Source of the DNA: Paraburkholderia silviterrae | Lineage (GTDB): Bacteria; Pseudomonadota; Gammaproteobacteria; Burkholderiales; Burkholderiaceae | NCBI RefSeq assembly: GCF_004353915.1 | Contig: NZ_SMRP01000016.1 | Span: 68,246 to 132,245 of the forward strand | Length of the DNA stretch: 64,000 nt | Reading direction: 5' to 3' | Shown here: one piece after another, positions 35,029-43,683 of the stretch | Position numbering within the stretch: the first letter of the stretch is position 1 | Layout: every line of letters begins with the position of its first letter | The notes under the pieces: generated by a model | The model's input: only the letters and a program-made list of their open reading frames with translations | Databases searched by the model: none | Told to the model about the DNA's origin: nothing | Position numbers and translations under genes: made by a program

Positions 35029-36396
35029 GTGCTCAAGAACTCGCGCCTTGTCGGTCTTCTGCGTATTCCCGGCTTTTTGCCGCTTGCCGGCGCCACCCTG
35101 ATGCTGGGCGTGGCGATGTCGTTCACCGCGCCGTATCTGTCCTTGTTCGGCGTCGAACGTGCCGGCATGACGCCATTGCGGCTCGGCGTGTTCATGACCG
35201 CGATCGCCGCGAGCGGCGTGGTTGCCAGCACGGTGGCCGGGCGCTGGAGCGACGCCACAGGCAAGCATCGGCTGCTGTTGCTTGCCTCGCTGGGTGCGGC
35301 CACGCTCGGCTATCTGTGCTTATGCATCGTGCGCGACTACCGCTTGCTGCTCGCGGTGGGCATTGCGTTCATCGGCGCGGGCGGCTGCGCGCTTTCGCTC
35401 GTGTTCTCGTTCAGCCGCGCGGCATTGCCGGCCGTCGACGACGCCGAGCGCACCTTCGCGAGCGCCACGCTGCGCACGATTCTTTCGGCGGCCTGGGTGT
35501 TCGGGCCGGCGGTCGGTGCGCTGGTGCTCGCGGCGACCGGCTTCTACGGGCTCTTCCTGTTCGCGGCGGCGAGCTTCGCCGCTTGCGGCACGATCGTCTG
35601 GCGCATGCGCGAGCCGCGCCTGGACGAGCACGCCACACAGCATCTGATGACGCGGCCCACGGCAGGGGAGGTCGCGCAGGAGCTTGCCGAAGAGGCGGTG
35701 GCGCCCTACGAAGGACAGCCGCTTACCCAGGCCGAAGTCCAGCCGGCGGTGAAGCAGCGCGTGCACGTGAGCGGGCCCGACGTCTCGCAGAGCGACATCA
35801 TGCGCACCGTGGTTGCGCTCACGCTCATCGGCCTTGCCGCCAACGCGACGATGATCGTGCTGCCGCTCTATATCGTGCACGGCCTGCAGGGCACGCGCAT
35901 CGACGTCTCGATCATGCTTGGTCTCGGCGCCTTCATGGAGATTCCCATGATGCTCGCGCTCGGCGCGAAGGCGTCGCGCCTGAACAAATTGCACTGGCTC
36001 GCTGCCTGTGCCGTTGTGCACGCACTGTATTTCGTGTCGATGTCGGCGGCGCCCGGCGTGCACGCGCTCATTCCCATGCAGATCCTCAACGCCTTCGTGG
36101 TGGCCGTCACGTCGTGTCTGGGCATGACCTACGTGCAGGATCTGATGCCCGAATCGCCCGGGCGTGCCACGGCGCTGTTCTTCAACTCCGCGCGGCTGGG
36201 CTCGATCCTTTCCGGCGTGCTCTCGGGCTTGCTCGTGCAGGCGTTCGGGTATCGCGGCACGTTCCTGTTCTGCGCCGTGCTCGCGCTTTGCGCGCTCGTG
36301 TTATTCGCTGTTCCGGGCGAGTTGTACCCGCAGATGGCGCGTGCCGCACGACGCTATATGAGGGAGCGTCTCCGGTCGCGTTCCGGGCGCGAGTAG
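35029..36396 (+). CDS. MFS transporter, sugar-efflux (SET) type
   Basis: This 455-residue, 12-helix transporter resembles the SetA/SotA sugar-efflux group. It begins near LPLAGATLMLGVAMSFTAPY and has the loop motif GRWSDATGKHR after helix 2. A long acidic cytoplasmic loop (residues 195-260) separates the halves. The start is GTG at 35029; no good ribosome-binding site is seen. Substrate is unknown; sugars or drugs are plausible. Confidence 0.82.
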   Translation: MLKNSRLVGLLRIPGFLPLAGATLMLGVAMSFTAPYLSLFGVERAGMTPLRLGVFMTAIAASGVVASTVAGRWSDATGKHRLLLLASLGAATLGYLCLCIVRDYRLLLAVGIAFIGAGGCALSLVFSFSRAALPAVDDAERTFASATLRTILSAAWVFGPAVGALVLAATGFYGLFLFAAASFAACGTIVWRMREPRLDEHATQHLMTRPTAGEVAQELAEEAVAPYEGQPLTQAEVQPAVKQRVHVSGPDVSQSDIMRTVVALTLIGLAANATMIVLPLYIVHGLQGTRIDVSIMLGLGAFMEIPMMLALGAKASRLNKLHWLAACAVVHALYFVSMSAAPGVHALIPMQILNAFVVAVTSCLGMTYVQDLMPESPGRATALFFNSARLGSILSGVLSGLLVQAFGYRGTFLFCAVLALCALVLFAVPGELYPQMARAARRYMRERLRSRSGRE

Positions 36397-36473
36397 ACCG
36401 AGAAGTGCACGACAGATTGATCAGTCATCCAAATTAATCGTGAAAGGTGCAAGAGCGCGCGGCATCGAAGCGC

Positions 36474-36953
36474 TCAGTGCATGTACGTGACGCGGCGCGC
36501 GCGGTGGCTCAACCGCAGCCCCGCGTCGAGCAGTGCGATGGCGAACCAGCGCGCCGTCTTGAGCATGCCGCTCACGCTGGGCATCGGCAGCCAGTCGTTG
36601 AGCAGTTGCACGGCGGCCTCGCTGCGCGTCGACTGCAGCAGCGCGATCACCTGCAACAGCGAGCCTTCGTCCTTCGCCAGTTCGGACGCGCAGCGGCAGC
36701 GCGTGTCGAGCGGGCGGCACGAGGCGCGGCACAGGGTGGTCATCAGCAACGCGAAGTGGTCGATGCCGTCCGCGGCAAGCCCGGCATCGGCGAGCACGCC
36801 GCGCCAGCCTTCGGACTTGGCCGAAGCGTCGCAGTGCGGACGCAGCCAGGTGCGCACCGCGCGCAGCACGGTTTGTTCGGCGCTATCGGGATGCTGGACG
36901 AAGGTTTCGTCGAGCAACGTGTCATTTCTGGCGAATCGGGCGGTCGGGGTCAT
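36474..36953 (-). CDS. Conserved-looking protein of unknown function with a cysteine cluster
   Basis: I do not recognise this 159-residue protein. It is mostly helical and has the cysteine set C75-x3-C79-x6-C86-x-C88 (LCRASCRPLDTRCRC), which could bind a metal or Fe-S centre. The ATG at 36953 follows a strong AGGAGG; open frame continues 21 codons upstream without support. A Fur-box-like palindrome lies 59 bp upstream, so iron-starvation control is likely. It could take part in iron acquisition or sparing, but no function is visible. Confidence 0.75.
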   Translation of the reverse strand: MTPTARFARNDTLLDETFVQHPDSAEQTVLRAVRTWLRPHCDASAKSEGWRGVLADAGLAADGIDHFALLMTTLCRASCRPLDTRCRCASELAKDEGSLLQVIALLQSTRSEAAVQLLNDWLPMPSVSGMLKTARWFAIALLDAGLRLSHRARRVTYMH

Positions 36954-37011
36954 GAAGCCTCCTGTCGTGTCGGGCGGCAAGGGCTCCATGGTGCTGCAAA
37001 TCCTGCGTAAA

Positions 37012-37032
37012 TGCAAATGATTCGCATTTGCA
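37012..37032 (-). promoter_or_regulatory. Fur-box-like palindrome
   Basis: TGCAAATG-ATTCG-CATTTGCA is a perfect 8-5-8 inverted repeat whose core AATGATTCGCATT resembles the Fur consensus (AATGATAATCATT-type). It lies 59 bp upstream of the cysteine-cluster gene. Confidence 0.65.
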
Positions 37033-37129
37033 AAATAAATCGATGCCAGATCAGAAGCATCCAGCGTGCGAGCGGCAGCACCCCGATCCCATGGCGCGCT
37101 AGAAAGGACTTTTCCAGTCAGGCCGCTTA

Positions 37130-37233
37130 ATTGGGGGGCCGGAAGGGGCTAAAGTGCCGGACATGCGTGTACCAGCGCCGCTGGCGCACCGTGAGAGTTC
37201 GCCCCGGCCTGCAAACGGCCGGGGCTTTTTTTT
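37130..37233 (+). ncRNA. Possible small structured RNA ending in a terminator
   Basis: About 100 nt of GC-rich, hairpin-forming sequence (for example GCGCC-GCT-GGCGC near 37175) leads into a near-perfect terminator. No coding gene feeds this terminator on the plus strand, since the nearest upstream plus-strand gene ends at 36396. A clear promoter was not found, so this is tentative. Confidence 0.3.
37201..37233 (+). terminator. Strong rho-independent terminator
   Basis: GCCCCGGCC, the 7-nt loop TGCAAAC, GGCCGGGGC and eight T residues. Confidence 0.9.
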
Positions 37234-37695
37234 GCACCGCGCAAACGCGCGCGGGGCGGGGCTGGCACGGTTCCAGGGGCCATGTCGCGATGCATAAGTC
37301 ATTGAACCGAAAGAAACAAGTAAGGTATTATTCGGGCCGCGCAGCGCGACGTCATGTCGCTCCTGGGCCCGCCCTGACGGCTACGAGAGGCGCTTTCGTG
37401 ATCAAAAAAGATGTCTGCCGAGCAATTTGTTGTATTTCGCCTTAGTGCAGTTTTGAATAAAAACAATGACTTGCGTCAATTTTCGATTCGACCCGTGTTG
37501 TTGCGCTGCAAAACTTCCATATTCCGATTACCCTCGTTAACCCTTGAACGTGTGTTGCATTTCGCCTTGTAGCTGACGAATTCATTACAGCCTGTCTGGT
37601 CCGATTTCCACCCCACGTCAATCTTTCAAGTTGCTTGCGTACAAGTCCGTGCGCTGACGAAGCTATTCGCTCCGCATTTTTGAGGTCCCGTTGAA

Positions 37696-39240
37696 ATGCA
37701 ATCCGTTCCATTCCTGAGTCTGGCGATCTGGATTCCCATCCTGTTCGGCGTGGCAGTGCTGCGCGTCGGATCGGATCGTCATCCGCAGCGCGCACGCTGG
37801 CTGTCGTTGATCGGCGCCGTCGTTGGCCTGCTGTTGACCTTGCCGCTGATCACTGGTTTTGACAACCACGTCGCCGGCATGCAGTTCGTCGAGTTCCGCA
37901 ACTGGCTGCCCGACTTCGGTGTGGCCTGGCGTCTCGGGATCGATGGCATTTCGATGTGGCTCGTCGTGCTCACCGCGTTCACCACGCTCGTGATCGTGAT
38001 TGCCTCGTGGACGTCGATCACGGTGCGCGTCGCCCAGTACTTCGGCGCGTTCCTGATTCTCTCGGGCCTGATGGTCGGCACGTTCGCGGCAACCGACGGC
38101 ATGCTCTTCTTCGTGTTCTTCGAAGCGACGCTGATTCCGCTGTACCTCTTGATCGGCACGTGGGGCCACGCGCGCCGCAGCTACGCCGCGGTCAAGTTCT
38201 TCTTCTTCTCGCTGGCCGGCTCGCTGTTGATGCTGCTGTCGATGCTGTACCTCTACAGCCAGTCGCACACCTTCGACATGTCGGTCTGGCATAACGTCTC
38301 GCTCGGCTTCGTTCCGCAGATTCTCGTCTTCATCGGCTTCTTCGCGGCCTTCGCGGTCAAGGTGCCGATGTGGCCGTTCCACACCTGGCTGCCCGACGTC
38401 CACCTCGAAGCGCCCACCGGCGCGACCGTGCTGATGGCCATGCTCAAGCTCGGCGGCTACGGCTTCCTGCGCTTCACGCTGCCGATCACGCCTGACGCCG
38501 CGCACTTCTTCGCACCGGTCGTCATCACGCTCTCGCTCGTGGCCGTGGTGTACTCGAGCCTGCTCGCGCTCGCGCAGACCGACATGACCAAGCTGCTCGC
38601 GTACTCGACGGTCGCCCACATGGGCCTCGTGACGCTGGGCCTGTTCCTCTTCAACCAGATCGGCACCGAAGGCGCGATCGTGCAGATGATCTCGTACGGT
38701 TTCGTCTCGGGCGCGTTGCTGCTTTCGGTCGGTGTGCTGTTCGACCGTACGAAGACGCGCACGATCTCGGCCTATGGCGGCGTCGTCAACGTGATGCCGC
38801 GCTACGCGACCTTCATGATGCTGTTCTGCATGGCCAACCTCGGCCTGCCGGGCACGTCGGGCTTCGTGGGCGAGTTCATGGTCATCATGGGCGCCATCCG
38901 CGTGAACTTCTGGGTCGGCGCGATTGCCGCGACGACCGTCATTCTGAGCGCTGCGTACACCCTGTGGATGTACAAGCGCGTGATCTTTGGCGCTGTGGCG
39001 AACAAGAGCGTTGCGAAGCTGGCCGATCTCGGCCGCCGCGAAACGCTGATCTTCGCTTCGCTCGCAGCGCTGGTGCTGGCCGTGGGCCTCTATCCGAAGC
39101 CCATGACCGACGCGATCGAGCTCTCGGCGGCGAACCTCGTCACCCAGGCCGGCCGCACCAAGCAACCCGTCGAAGATGCCGCGCAAACGGAACCCGTGCG
39201 CGCGGGTACGGAAGCCCGTACCGCGCACTCGCCGACGTAA
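37696..39240 (+). CDS. Orphan NuoM-like proton-translocating subunit
   Basis: This 514-residue membrane protein is homologous to complex I subunit M and to Mrp-type antiporter subunits. The conserved glutamate is in FFEATLIPLYLLIG, the lysines of the proton path are in AVKVPMWPFHTWLPDVHLEAPT and MLKLGGYGFLRF, and LAYSTVAHMG is the discontinuous-helix region. About 14 helices are expected. No other nuo genes lie beside it; instead the bo-type oxidase operon follows 350 bp later. It may be a duplicate that serves a smaller complex. The C-terminal 30 residues are polar and variable. Confidence 0.9.
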   Translation: MQSVPFLSLAIWIPILFGVAVLRVGSDRHPQRARWLSLIGAVVGLLLTLPLITGFDNHVAGMQFVEFRNWLPDFGVAWRLGIDGISMWLVVLTAFTTLVIVIASWTSITVRVAQYFGAFLILSGLMVGTFAATDGMLFFVFFEATLIPLYLLIGTWGHARRSYAAVKFFFFSLAGSLLMLLSMLYLYSQSHTFDMSVWHNVSLGFVPQILVFIGFFAAFAVKVPMWPFHTWLPDVHLEAPTGATVLMAMLKLGGYGFLRFTLPITPDAAHFFAPVVITLSLVAVVYSSLLALAQTDMTKLLAYSTVAHMGLVTLGLFLFNQIGTEGAIVQMISYGFVSGALLLSVGVLFDRTKTRTISAYGGVVNVMPRYATFMMLFCMANLGLPGTSGFVGEFMVIMGAIRVNFWVGAIAATTVILSAAYTLWMYKRVIFGAVANKSVAKLADLGRRETLIFASLAALVLAVGLYPKPMTDAIELSAANLVTQAGRTKQPVEDAAQTEPVRAGTEARTAHSPT

Positions 39241-39590
39241 AGCAAGTAATAGATCAGTAAAGAATGACGGCGCACCTGCGCGCCGCCCCGCCATGAGGCG
39301 GCGCGGCGCGCGAGTGCGTCCAGCAGTTTTCGAATATTGAGATTCGAAAAGAGCCGCGGCGGATCGATGTCAAGTGCGGAGTAGGGCACGACGTGCGTGT
39401 GTTCCCGAGGCGCGACAAACCTCGCAAACACATGCGACAAAGTGTCTCGATTCCGTTTTGACAAAGGTCATTTTCTGCATTCATTGATTGTCTTCGATCA
39501 AAGCGGCTGTATGATTCGGGCGCGCTTCCTTTGTCGCTTGTCAGGGGACGCGTCCGGAACTATTCAATGAATGAATTTCAGGCAAACGTG
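39241..39590. other. 350-bp cyo upstream region
   Basis: It holds an AT-rich promoter zone (39450-39520) described separately. The first 200 bp contain no supported feature. Confidence 0.5.
39488..39515 (+). promoter_or_regulatory. cyo promoter with FNR/ANR-like box
   Basis: TTGTCT (39488) and TATGAT (39510-39515) are separated by 16 bp. The sequence TTGTC-TTCG-ATCAA (39488-39501) resembles an FNR/ANR box (TTGAT-N4-ATCAA) and overlaps the -35, a position expected for repression without oxygen. Confidence 0.5.
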
Positions 39591-40478
39591 ATGAAAAGAA
39601 CGACCTTGCAAAGGTTACTGCTTCCCGTCAGTGCCGGATTGGCCATGTGTCTTTCCGGATGCAACTTGGAAGTCCTCGACCCCAAAGGCAGCGTGGGCAT
39701 GGCGGAAAAGTCGCTGATCGCGACCTCCACCTGGGCCATGCTGATTGTGGTGATCCCTGTGATCGTCCTGACGCTGTGGTTCGCGTACCGCTATCGCGCA
39801 TCGAACCGCAACGCCACCTACGCGCCGAAATGGTCGCACTCGACGGCCATTGAGATCGTCGTCTGGACTGTCCCGACGCTGATCATTCTGTTCCTCGGCG
39901 TGCTCACGTGGAAAACCACGCACGAGCTCGACCCGTACAAGCCGATCGAATCGAACGTCAAGCCGATCAACGTCGAAGTGGTCGCGCTGGACTGGAAGTG
40001 GCTCTTCATTTATCCGGACCTCGGCATTGCCACGGTGAACCAGCTGGCGGTGCCGGTCGGTACGCCCGTGAACTTCAGCATTACGTCCGACTCGGTGATG
40101 AACTCGTTCTTCATCCCGCAGCTGGGCACCCAGGTCTATGCGATGGCGGGCATGCAGACGCGCCTGCACCTGATCGCGGACGAAGCGGGCGACTACGCGG
40201 GCCTCTCGGCGAACTTCAGCGGCAAGGGCTTCTCGGACATGAAGTTCCGCACGATCGCAACGAACCAGCAAGACTTCGACGCGTGGGTCCAGAAGGTCAA
40301 GGCGTCCTCGACGTCGCTCTCGATGGATCAGTACGCGACGGTTGCCAAGCCGAGCGAGAAGGCTCCGGTTGAGTACTTCTCGACGGTCGACCCGAAGCTC
40401 TTCAACAACATCATTGCGAAGTACAACAACGGCCACGTCACGAACTTCAGTGACCCGTCGTGCGTGACCAAGGGGTAA
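39591..40478 (+). CDS. cyoA: Cytochrome bo ubiquinol oxidase subunit II
   Basis: This 295-residue subunit is anchored by a lipoprotein signal (MCLSGC lipobox) and two helices (about 45-70 and 85-110). The periplasmic cupredoxin domain lacks the cysteines and other CuA ligands of cytochrome c oxidases, as in quinol oxidases; NSFFIPQLGTQVYAMAGM is a typical CyoA stretch. The ATG at 39591 (MKRTTLQ) is preferred for the signal peptide, and an ATG at 39567 is possible. It is the first gene of cyoABCD. Confidence 0.94.
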   Translation: MKRTTLQRLLLPVSAGLAMCLSGCNLEVLDPKGSVGMAEKSLIATSTWAMLIVVIPVIVLTLWFAYRYRASNRNATYAPKWSHSTAIEIVVWTVPTLIILFLGVLTWKTTHELDPYKPIESNVKPINVEVVALDWKWLFIYPDLGIATVNQLAVPVGTPVNFSITSDSVMNSFFIPQLGTQVYAMAGMQTRLHLIADEAGDYAGLSANFSGKGFSDMKFRTIATNQQDFDAWVQKVKASSTSLSMDQYATVAKPSEKAPVEYFSTVDPKLFNNIIAKYNNGHVTNFSDPSCVTKG

Positions 40479-40484
40479 GCGGGC

Positions 40485-42518
40485 ATGTTCGGAAAACTTA
40501 CACTGGATGCCATTCCGTATCACGAGCCGATTATTGTCGGCACGATGATCGGCATGGCGCTGATCGGCGCCTTCGTGCTTGGAGGCATCACTTACCTCGG
40601 TAAGTGGAAGTATCTTTGGACGGAGTGGCTGACGAGCGTCGACCACAAGCGTCTGGGCGTGATGTACATCGTGCTCGCCCTCATCATGCTCGTGCGCGGC
40701 TTTGCCGACGCCATCATGATGCGTACCCAGCTCGCGCTCGCGTACAACGCGCCGGGCTATCTGCCGCCGCACCACTACGACCAGATCTTCACGGCGCACG
40801 GCGTGATCATGATTTTCTTCATGGCGATGGCCTTCATGGTCGGCCTGATGAACATCGTGGTGCCGCTGCAGATCGGTGCACGCGACGTCGCGTTCCCGTT
40901 CCTGAATTCGCTGTCGTTCTGGATGACCGCGGTCGGCGCAATCCTGCTGATGATCTCGCTCGTCGTGGGTGAGTTCGCGATGACGGGCTGGCTCGCGTAT
41001 CCGCCGCTTTCGGAGCTTGCATACAGTCCAGGGGTAGGCGTCGACTATTACCTGTGGGCGCTGCAGATCTCGGGTGTCGGCACGCTGCTGACCGGCGTGA
41101 ACTTCTTCGTCACCATCATCAAGATGCGTGCCCCTGGCATGACGCTGATGAAGATGCCGGTGTTTACGTGGACGGCGCTGTGCACGAACGTGCTGATCAT
41201 GGCCGCGTTCCCGGTCCTGACCGTCACGCTCGCGCTGCTCGGCCTCGACCGCTACCTGGGCATGCACTTCTTCACGAACGATGGCGGCGGTAACGCCATG
41301 CTGTACCTGAACCTGATCTGGGCCTGGGGTCACCCTGAGGTGTACATCCTGATCCTGCCGGCGTTCGGTATCTTCTCGGAAGTCGTTGCGACGTACGCCA
41401 AGAAGCCGCTGTTCGGCTACAAGGCAATGGTCTACGCGACCTGCGCGATCATGGTGCTGGCGTTTGTCGTGTGGCTGCACCACTTCTTCACGATGGGCTC
41501 GGGCGCCGATGTGAACGCGTTCTTCGGTATCGCGACGATGGTCATCTCGATCCCGACCGGCGTGAAGATCTTCAACTGGCTGTTCACGATCTACCGCGGC
41601 CGCCTCGAGTTCAACTCGTCGGTGCTGTGGACGCTCGGCTTCATGGTCACCTTCACCATCGGCGGCATGACCGGCGTGATGATGGCGATCCCGGGCGCGG
41701 ACTTCGTGCTGCACAACTCGCTGTTCCTGATCGCTCACTTCCACAACGTGATCATCGGCGGCGTGCTGTTCGGCTATCTCGCCGGCATGAACTACTGGTT
41801 CCCGAAGGCGTTCGGCTTCAAGCTCAACGAGAAGCTCGGCAAGCGTGCATTCTGGTTCTGGCTCACGGGCTTCTATGTCGCGTTCACGCCGCTGTACGTG
41901 CTCGGCTTCATGGGCGCAACCCGCCGTCTGAACCACTACGACAACCCGGCATGGCATCCGTGGATGCTCATCGCCTGGTTTGGCGCCGTGCTCGTGCTGA
42001 TCGGCATCGTGCATCAGTTCGCACAGCTGTATGTTTCGATCCGCGACCGCAACCTGCCGGAAAACCGCGACCTGACGGGCGATCCGTGGGGCGGCCGTAC
42101 GCTGGAGTGGGCGATCTCGTCGCCGCCGCCGTCGTATAACTTCGCAGTCATCCCGCACGTGAGCGAGCTCGACGAATTCGCACACCTGAAGGAAACCGGC
42201 CGCGAGACCGTGGACGTCGCAAACACGAAGTACACCGACATCCACATGCCCTCGAATACGAGCGCCGGTCTCTTTATCGGCATGTTCAGCCTCGTGCTGG
42301 GCTTCGCAGGCATCTGGCACATCTGGTGGCTGGCCATCGCTGGTTTCGTCGGCATTCTCGCGACGGCAATCGGCTACAGCTTCCAGAAGAACGAGGGCTA
42401 CTACATCCCGGCCGCCAAGGTCCGGGCGGACGAAGAAATGCGCAGCCGCGCACTGGTCAAGGCATTCGCTGACAAGCAACGCCGTGGCAAGGTTGAAGAA
42501 GCACTGGAGGCCAACTGA
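40485..42518 (+). CDS. cyoB: Cytochrome bo ubiquinol oxidase subunit I
   Basis: This 677-residue catalytic subunit carries haem b and the haem o3-CuB site. Ligand motifs are FTAHGVIMIFFMAM (low-spin haem His), WAWGHPEVYILILP (CuB His and cross-linked Tyr), VWLHHFFTMG (CuB His pair) and HFHNVIIGG (both haem ligands). It reduces oxygen to water and pumps protons. It follows cyoA by 6 nt and overlaps cyoC by one base. Confidence 0.97.
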   Translation: MFGKLTLDAIPYHEPIIVGTMIGMALIGAFVLGGITYLGKWKYLWTEWLTSVDHKRLGVMYIVLALIMLVRGFADAIMMRTQLALAYNAPGYLPPHHYDQIFTAHGVIMIFFMAMAFMVGLMNIVVPLQIGARDVAFPFLNSLSFWMTAVGAILLMISLVVGEFAMTGWLAYPPLSELAYSPGVGVDYYLWALQISGVGTLLTGVNFFVTIIKMRAPGMTLMKMPVFTWTALCTNVLIMAAFPVLTVTLALLGLDRYLGMHFFTNDGGGNAMLYLNLIWAWGHPEVYILILPAFGIFSEVVATYAKKPLFGYKAMVYATCAIMVLAFVVWLHHFFTMGSGADVNAFFGIATMVISIPTGVKIFNWLFTIYRGRLEFNSSVLWTLGFMVTFTIGGMTGVMMAIPGADFVLHNSLFLIAHFHNVIIGGVLFGYLAGMNYWFPKAFGFKLNEKLGKRAFWFWLTGFYVAFTPLYVLGFMGATRRLNHYDNPAWHPWMLIAWFGAVLVLIGIVHQFAQLYVSIRDRNLPENRDLTGDPWGGRTLEWAISSPPPSYNFAVIPHVSELDEFAHLKETGRETVDVANTKYTDIHMPSNTSAGLFIGMFSLVLGFAGIWHIWWLAIAGFVGILATAIGYSFQKNEGYYIPAAKVRADEEMRSRALVKAFADKQRRGKVEEALEAN

Positions 42519-43129
42519 TGTTGACGAATACAAGTGCGGCCGCACTCGCGGAGCACGATCACCACGATCACCCGCCGTCACACTCGGTGTTCGGCTTCTG
42601 GCTGTACCTGATGACGGACTGTATTCTGTTCGGCTCGCTGTTCGCAGTGTTCGCCGTGATGCAGAACCAGTTCGCAGGCGGCCCGACGGGTAAGGACCTG
42701 TTCGACATTCCGGGCGTCGCGATGGAAACGGCAGTGCTGCTGCTGTCGTCCATCACGTACGGCTTCGCGATGATCGGCGCGTACAAGAAGCGTACCGGCC
42801 AGGTGCTGTTCTGGCTGGCCGTCACGTTCCTGCTGGGCGCGACCTTCCTGTATTTCGAACTGCATGAATTCGCGCACCTGATCGAAGAAGGCGCGGGTCC
42901 GCAACGCAGCGCGTTCCTCTCGTCGTTCTTCACGCTGGTGGCCACCCACGGTCTCCACGTGACGATGGGCATGATCTGGATGGTCGTGCTGATGGTGCAG
43001 ACCCTCAAGGCGCCGGAAATCGGCGAGCGCGAAATCCGCCGTCTGTCGTGCCTGAGCCTTTTCTGGCACTTCCTGGACATCGTCTGGATCTGCGTGTTCT
43101 CTTTTGTTTATCTTGCGAGCGTGATCTAA
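42518..43129 (+). CDS. cyoC: Cytochrome bo ubiquinol oxidase subunit III
   Basis: This 203-residue, five-helix subunit has a His-rich N-terminus (EHDHHDHPPSHSVFGFWLYL) and the conserved FLYFELHEFAHLI segment and WHFLDIVWICVF end. Its ATG overlaps the cyoB stop (TGATG) and its TAA abuts the cyoD ATG. Confidence 0.96.
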   Translation: MLTNTSAAALAEHDHHDHPPSHSVFGFWLYLMTDCILFGSLFAVFAVMQNQFAGGPTGKDLFDIPGVAMETAVLLLSSITYGFAMIGAYKKRTGQVLFWLAVTFLLGATFLYFELHEFAHLIEEGAGPQRSAFLSSFFTLVATHGLHVTMGMIWMVVLMVQTLKAPEIGEREIRRLSCLSLFWHFLDIVWICVFSFVYLASVI

Positions 43130-43459
43130 ATGAGTGCTCATTCCATCCACGAAGAAGAAAGCCACGGCAGCCTCGGCGGCTATCTGGCAGGTTTCGTCCT
43201 GGCGGTGGTGCTCACGGCCGCTTCGTTCTGGCTCGTGCTGCATGGCGGCTTCTCGCGCGAAACCGCGCTGCTCGGCCTGGCCGCGCTGGCCGTCGTGCAG
43301 ATCCTCGTGCACCTCGTGTTCTTCCTGCACATGAACACGTCGTCGAGCCAGCGCTGGAACGTGACCGCGTTCACCTATACGGTGCTGACGGTGGCGATCA
43401 TCGTCGGCGGCACGCTGTGGGTCATGCACAACGTCGGCATGAATATGATGTCGCGTTAA
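43130..43459 (+). CDS. cyoD: Cytochrome bo ubiquinol oxidase subunit IV
   Basis: This 109-residue, three-helix accessory subunit stabilises the CuB site. The signature LVFFLHMNTSSSQRWN is clear. It is last in the operon, directly before a strong terminator. The haem O synthase gene cyoE that follows in E. coli is absent here. Confidence 0.95.
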   Translation: MSAHSIHEEESHGSLGGYLAGFVLAVVLTAASFWLVLHGGFSRETALLGLAALAVVQILVHLVFFLHMNTSSSQRWNVTAFTYTVLTVAIIVGGTLWVMHNVGMNMMSR

Positions 43460-43511
43460 TGGCTTGTCGCGCTTGCGTCCGGTGCTTGTGCCGGGCGTAA
43501 CGATCAGGCAA

Positions 43512-43549
43512 ACGCCGCCAGGGCTTCGGCCCGGCGGCGTTTTTCATTT
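43512..43549 (+). terminator. Terminator of the cyo operon
   Basis: AACGCCGCC-A-GGGC, loop TTCG, GCCC-GGCGGCGTT, then a T run. One bulged A interrupts the stem. Confidence 0.9.
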
Positions 43550-43683
43550 TGGGCGCGGGATTTCGCTTCGGAAACGCTTCGTTCGGGTGGAGTTTCCGAT
43601 CGTGGAACGCGTGCGCGGCCGTTTCTCTTCGGAAAGTGTGCGACGGCCGCGCCTTCGCTGCGCAGGTGTCGCTCAGTTGCTGC

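Larger units (their letters stand above)
36954..37695. other. 742-bp region between the Fur-linked gene and the nuoM-like gene
   Basis: It contains the Fur-box palindrome (37012), a possible structured RNA ending in a strong terminator (37130-37233), and the upstream region of the nuoM-like gene. No protein-coding gene is supported. Confidence 0.5.

Noticed and set aside
39615..42581. 988-codon open frame on the minus strand
   Set aside because: It is antisense to cyoA and cyoB; translation is Arg/His-rich without domains.
43460..43683. cyoE (haem O synthase) after cyoD
   Set aside because: A terminator follows cyoD and no membrane prenyltransferase frame is present.
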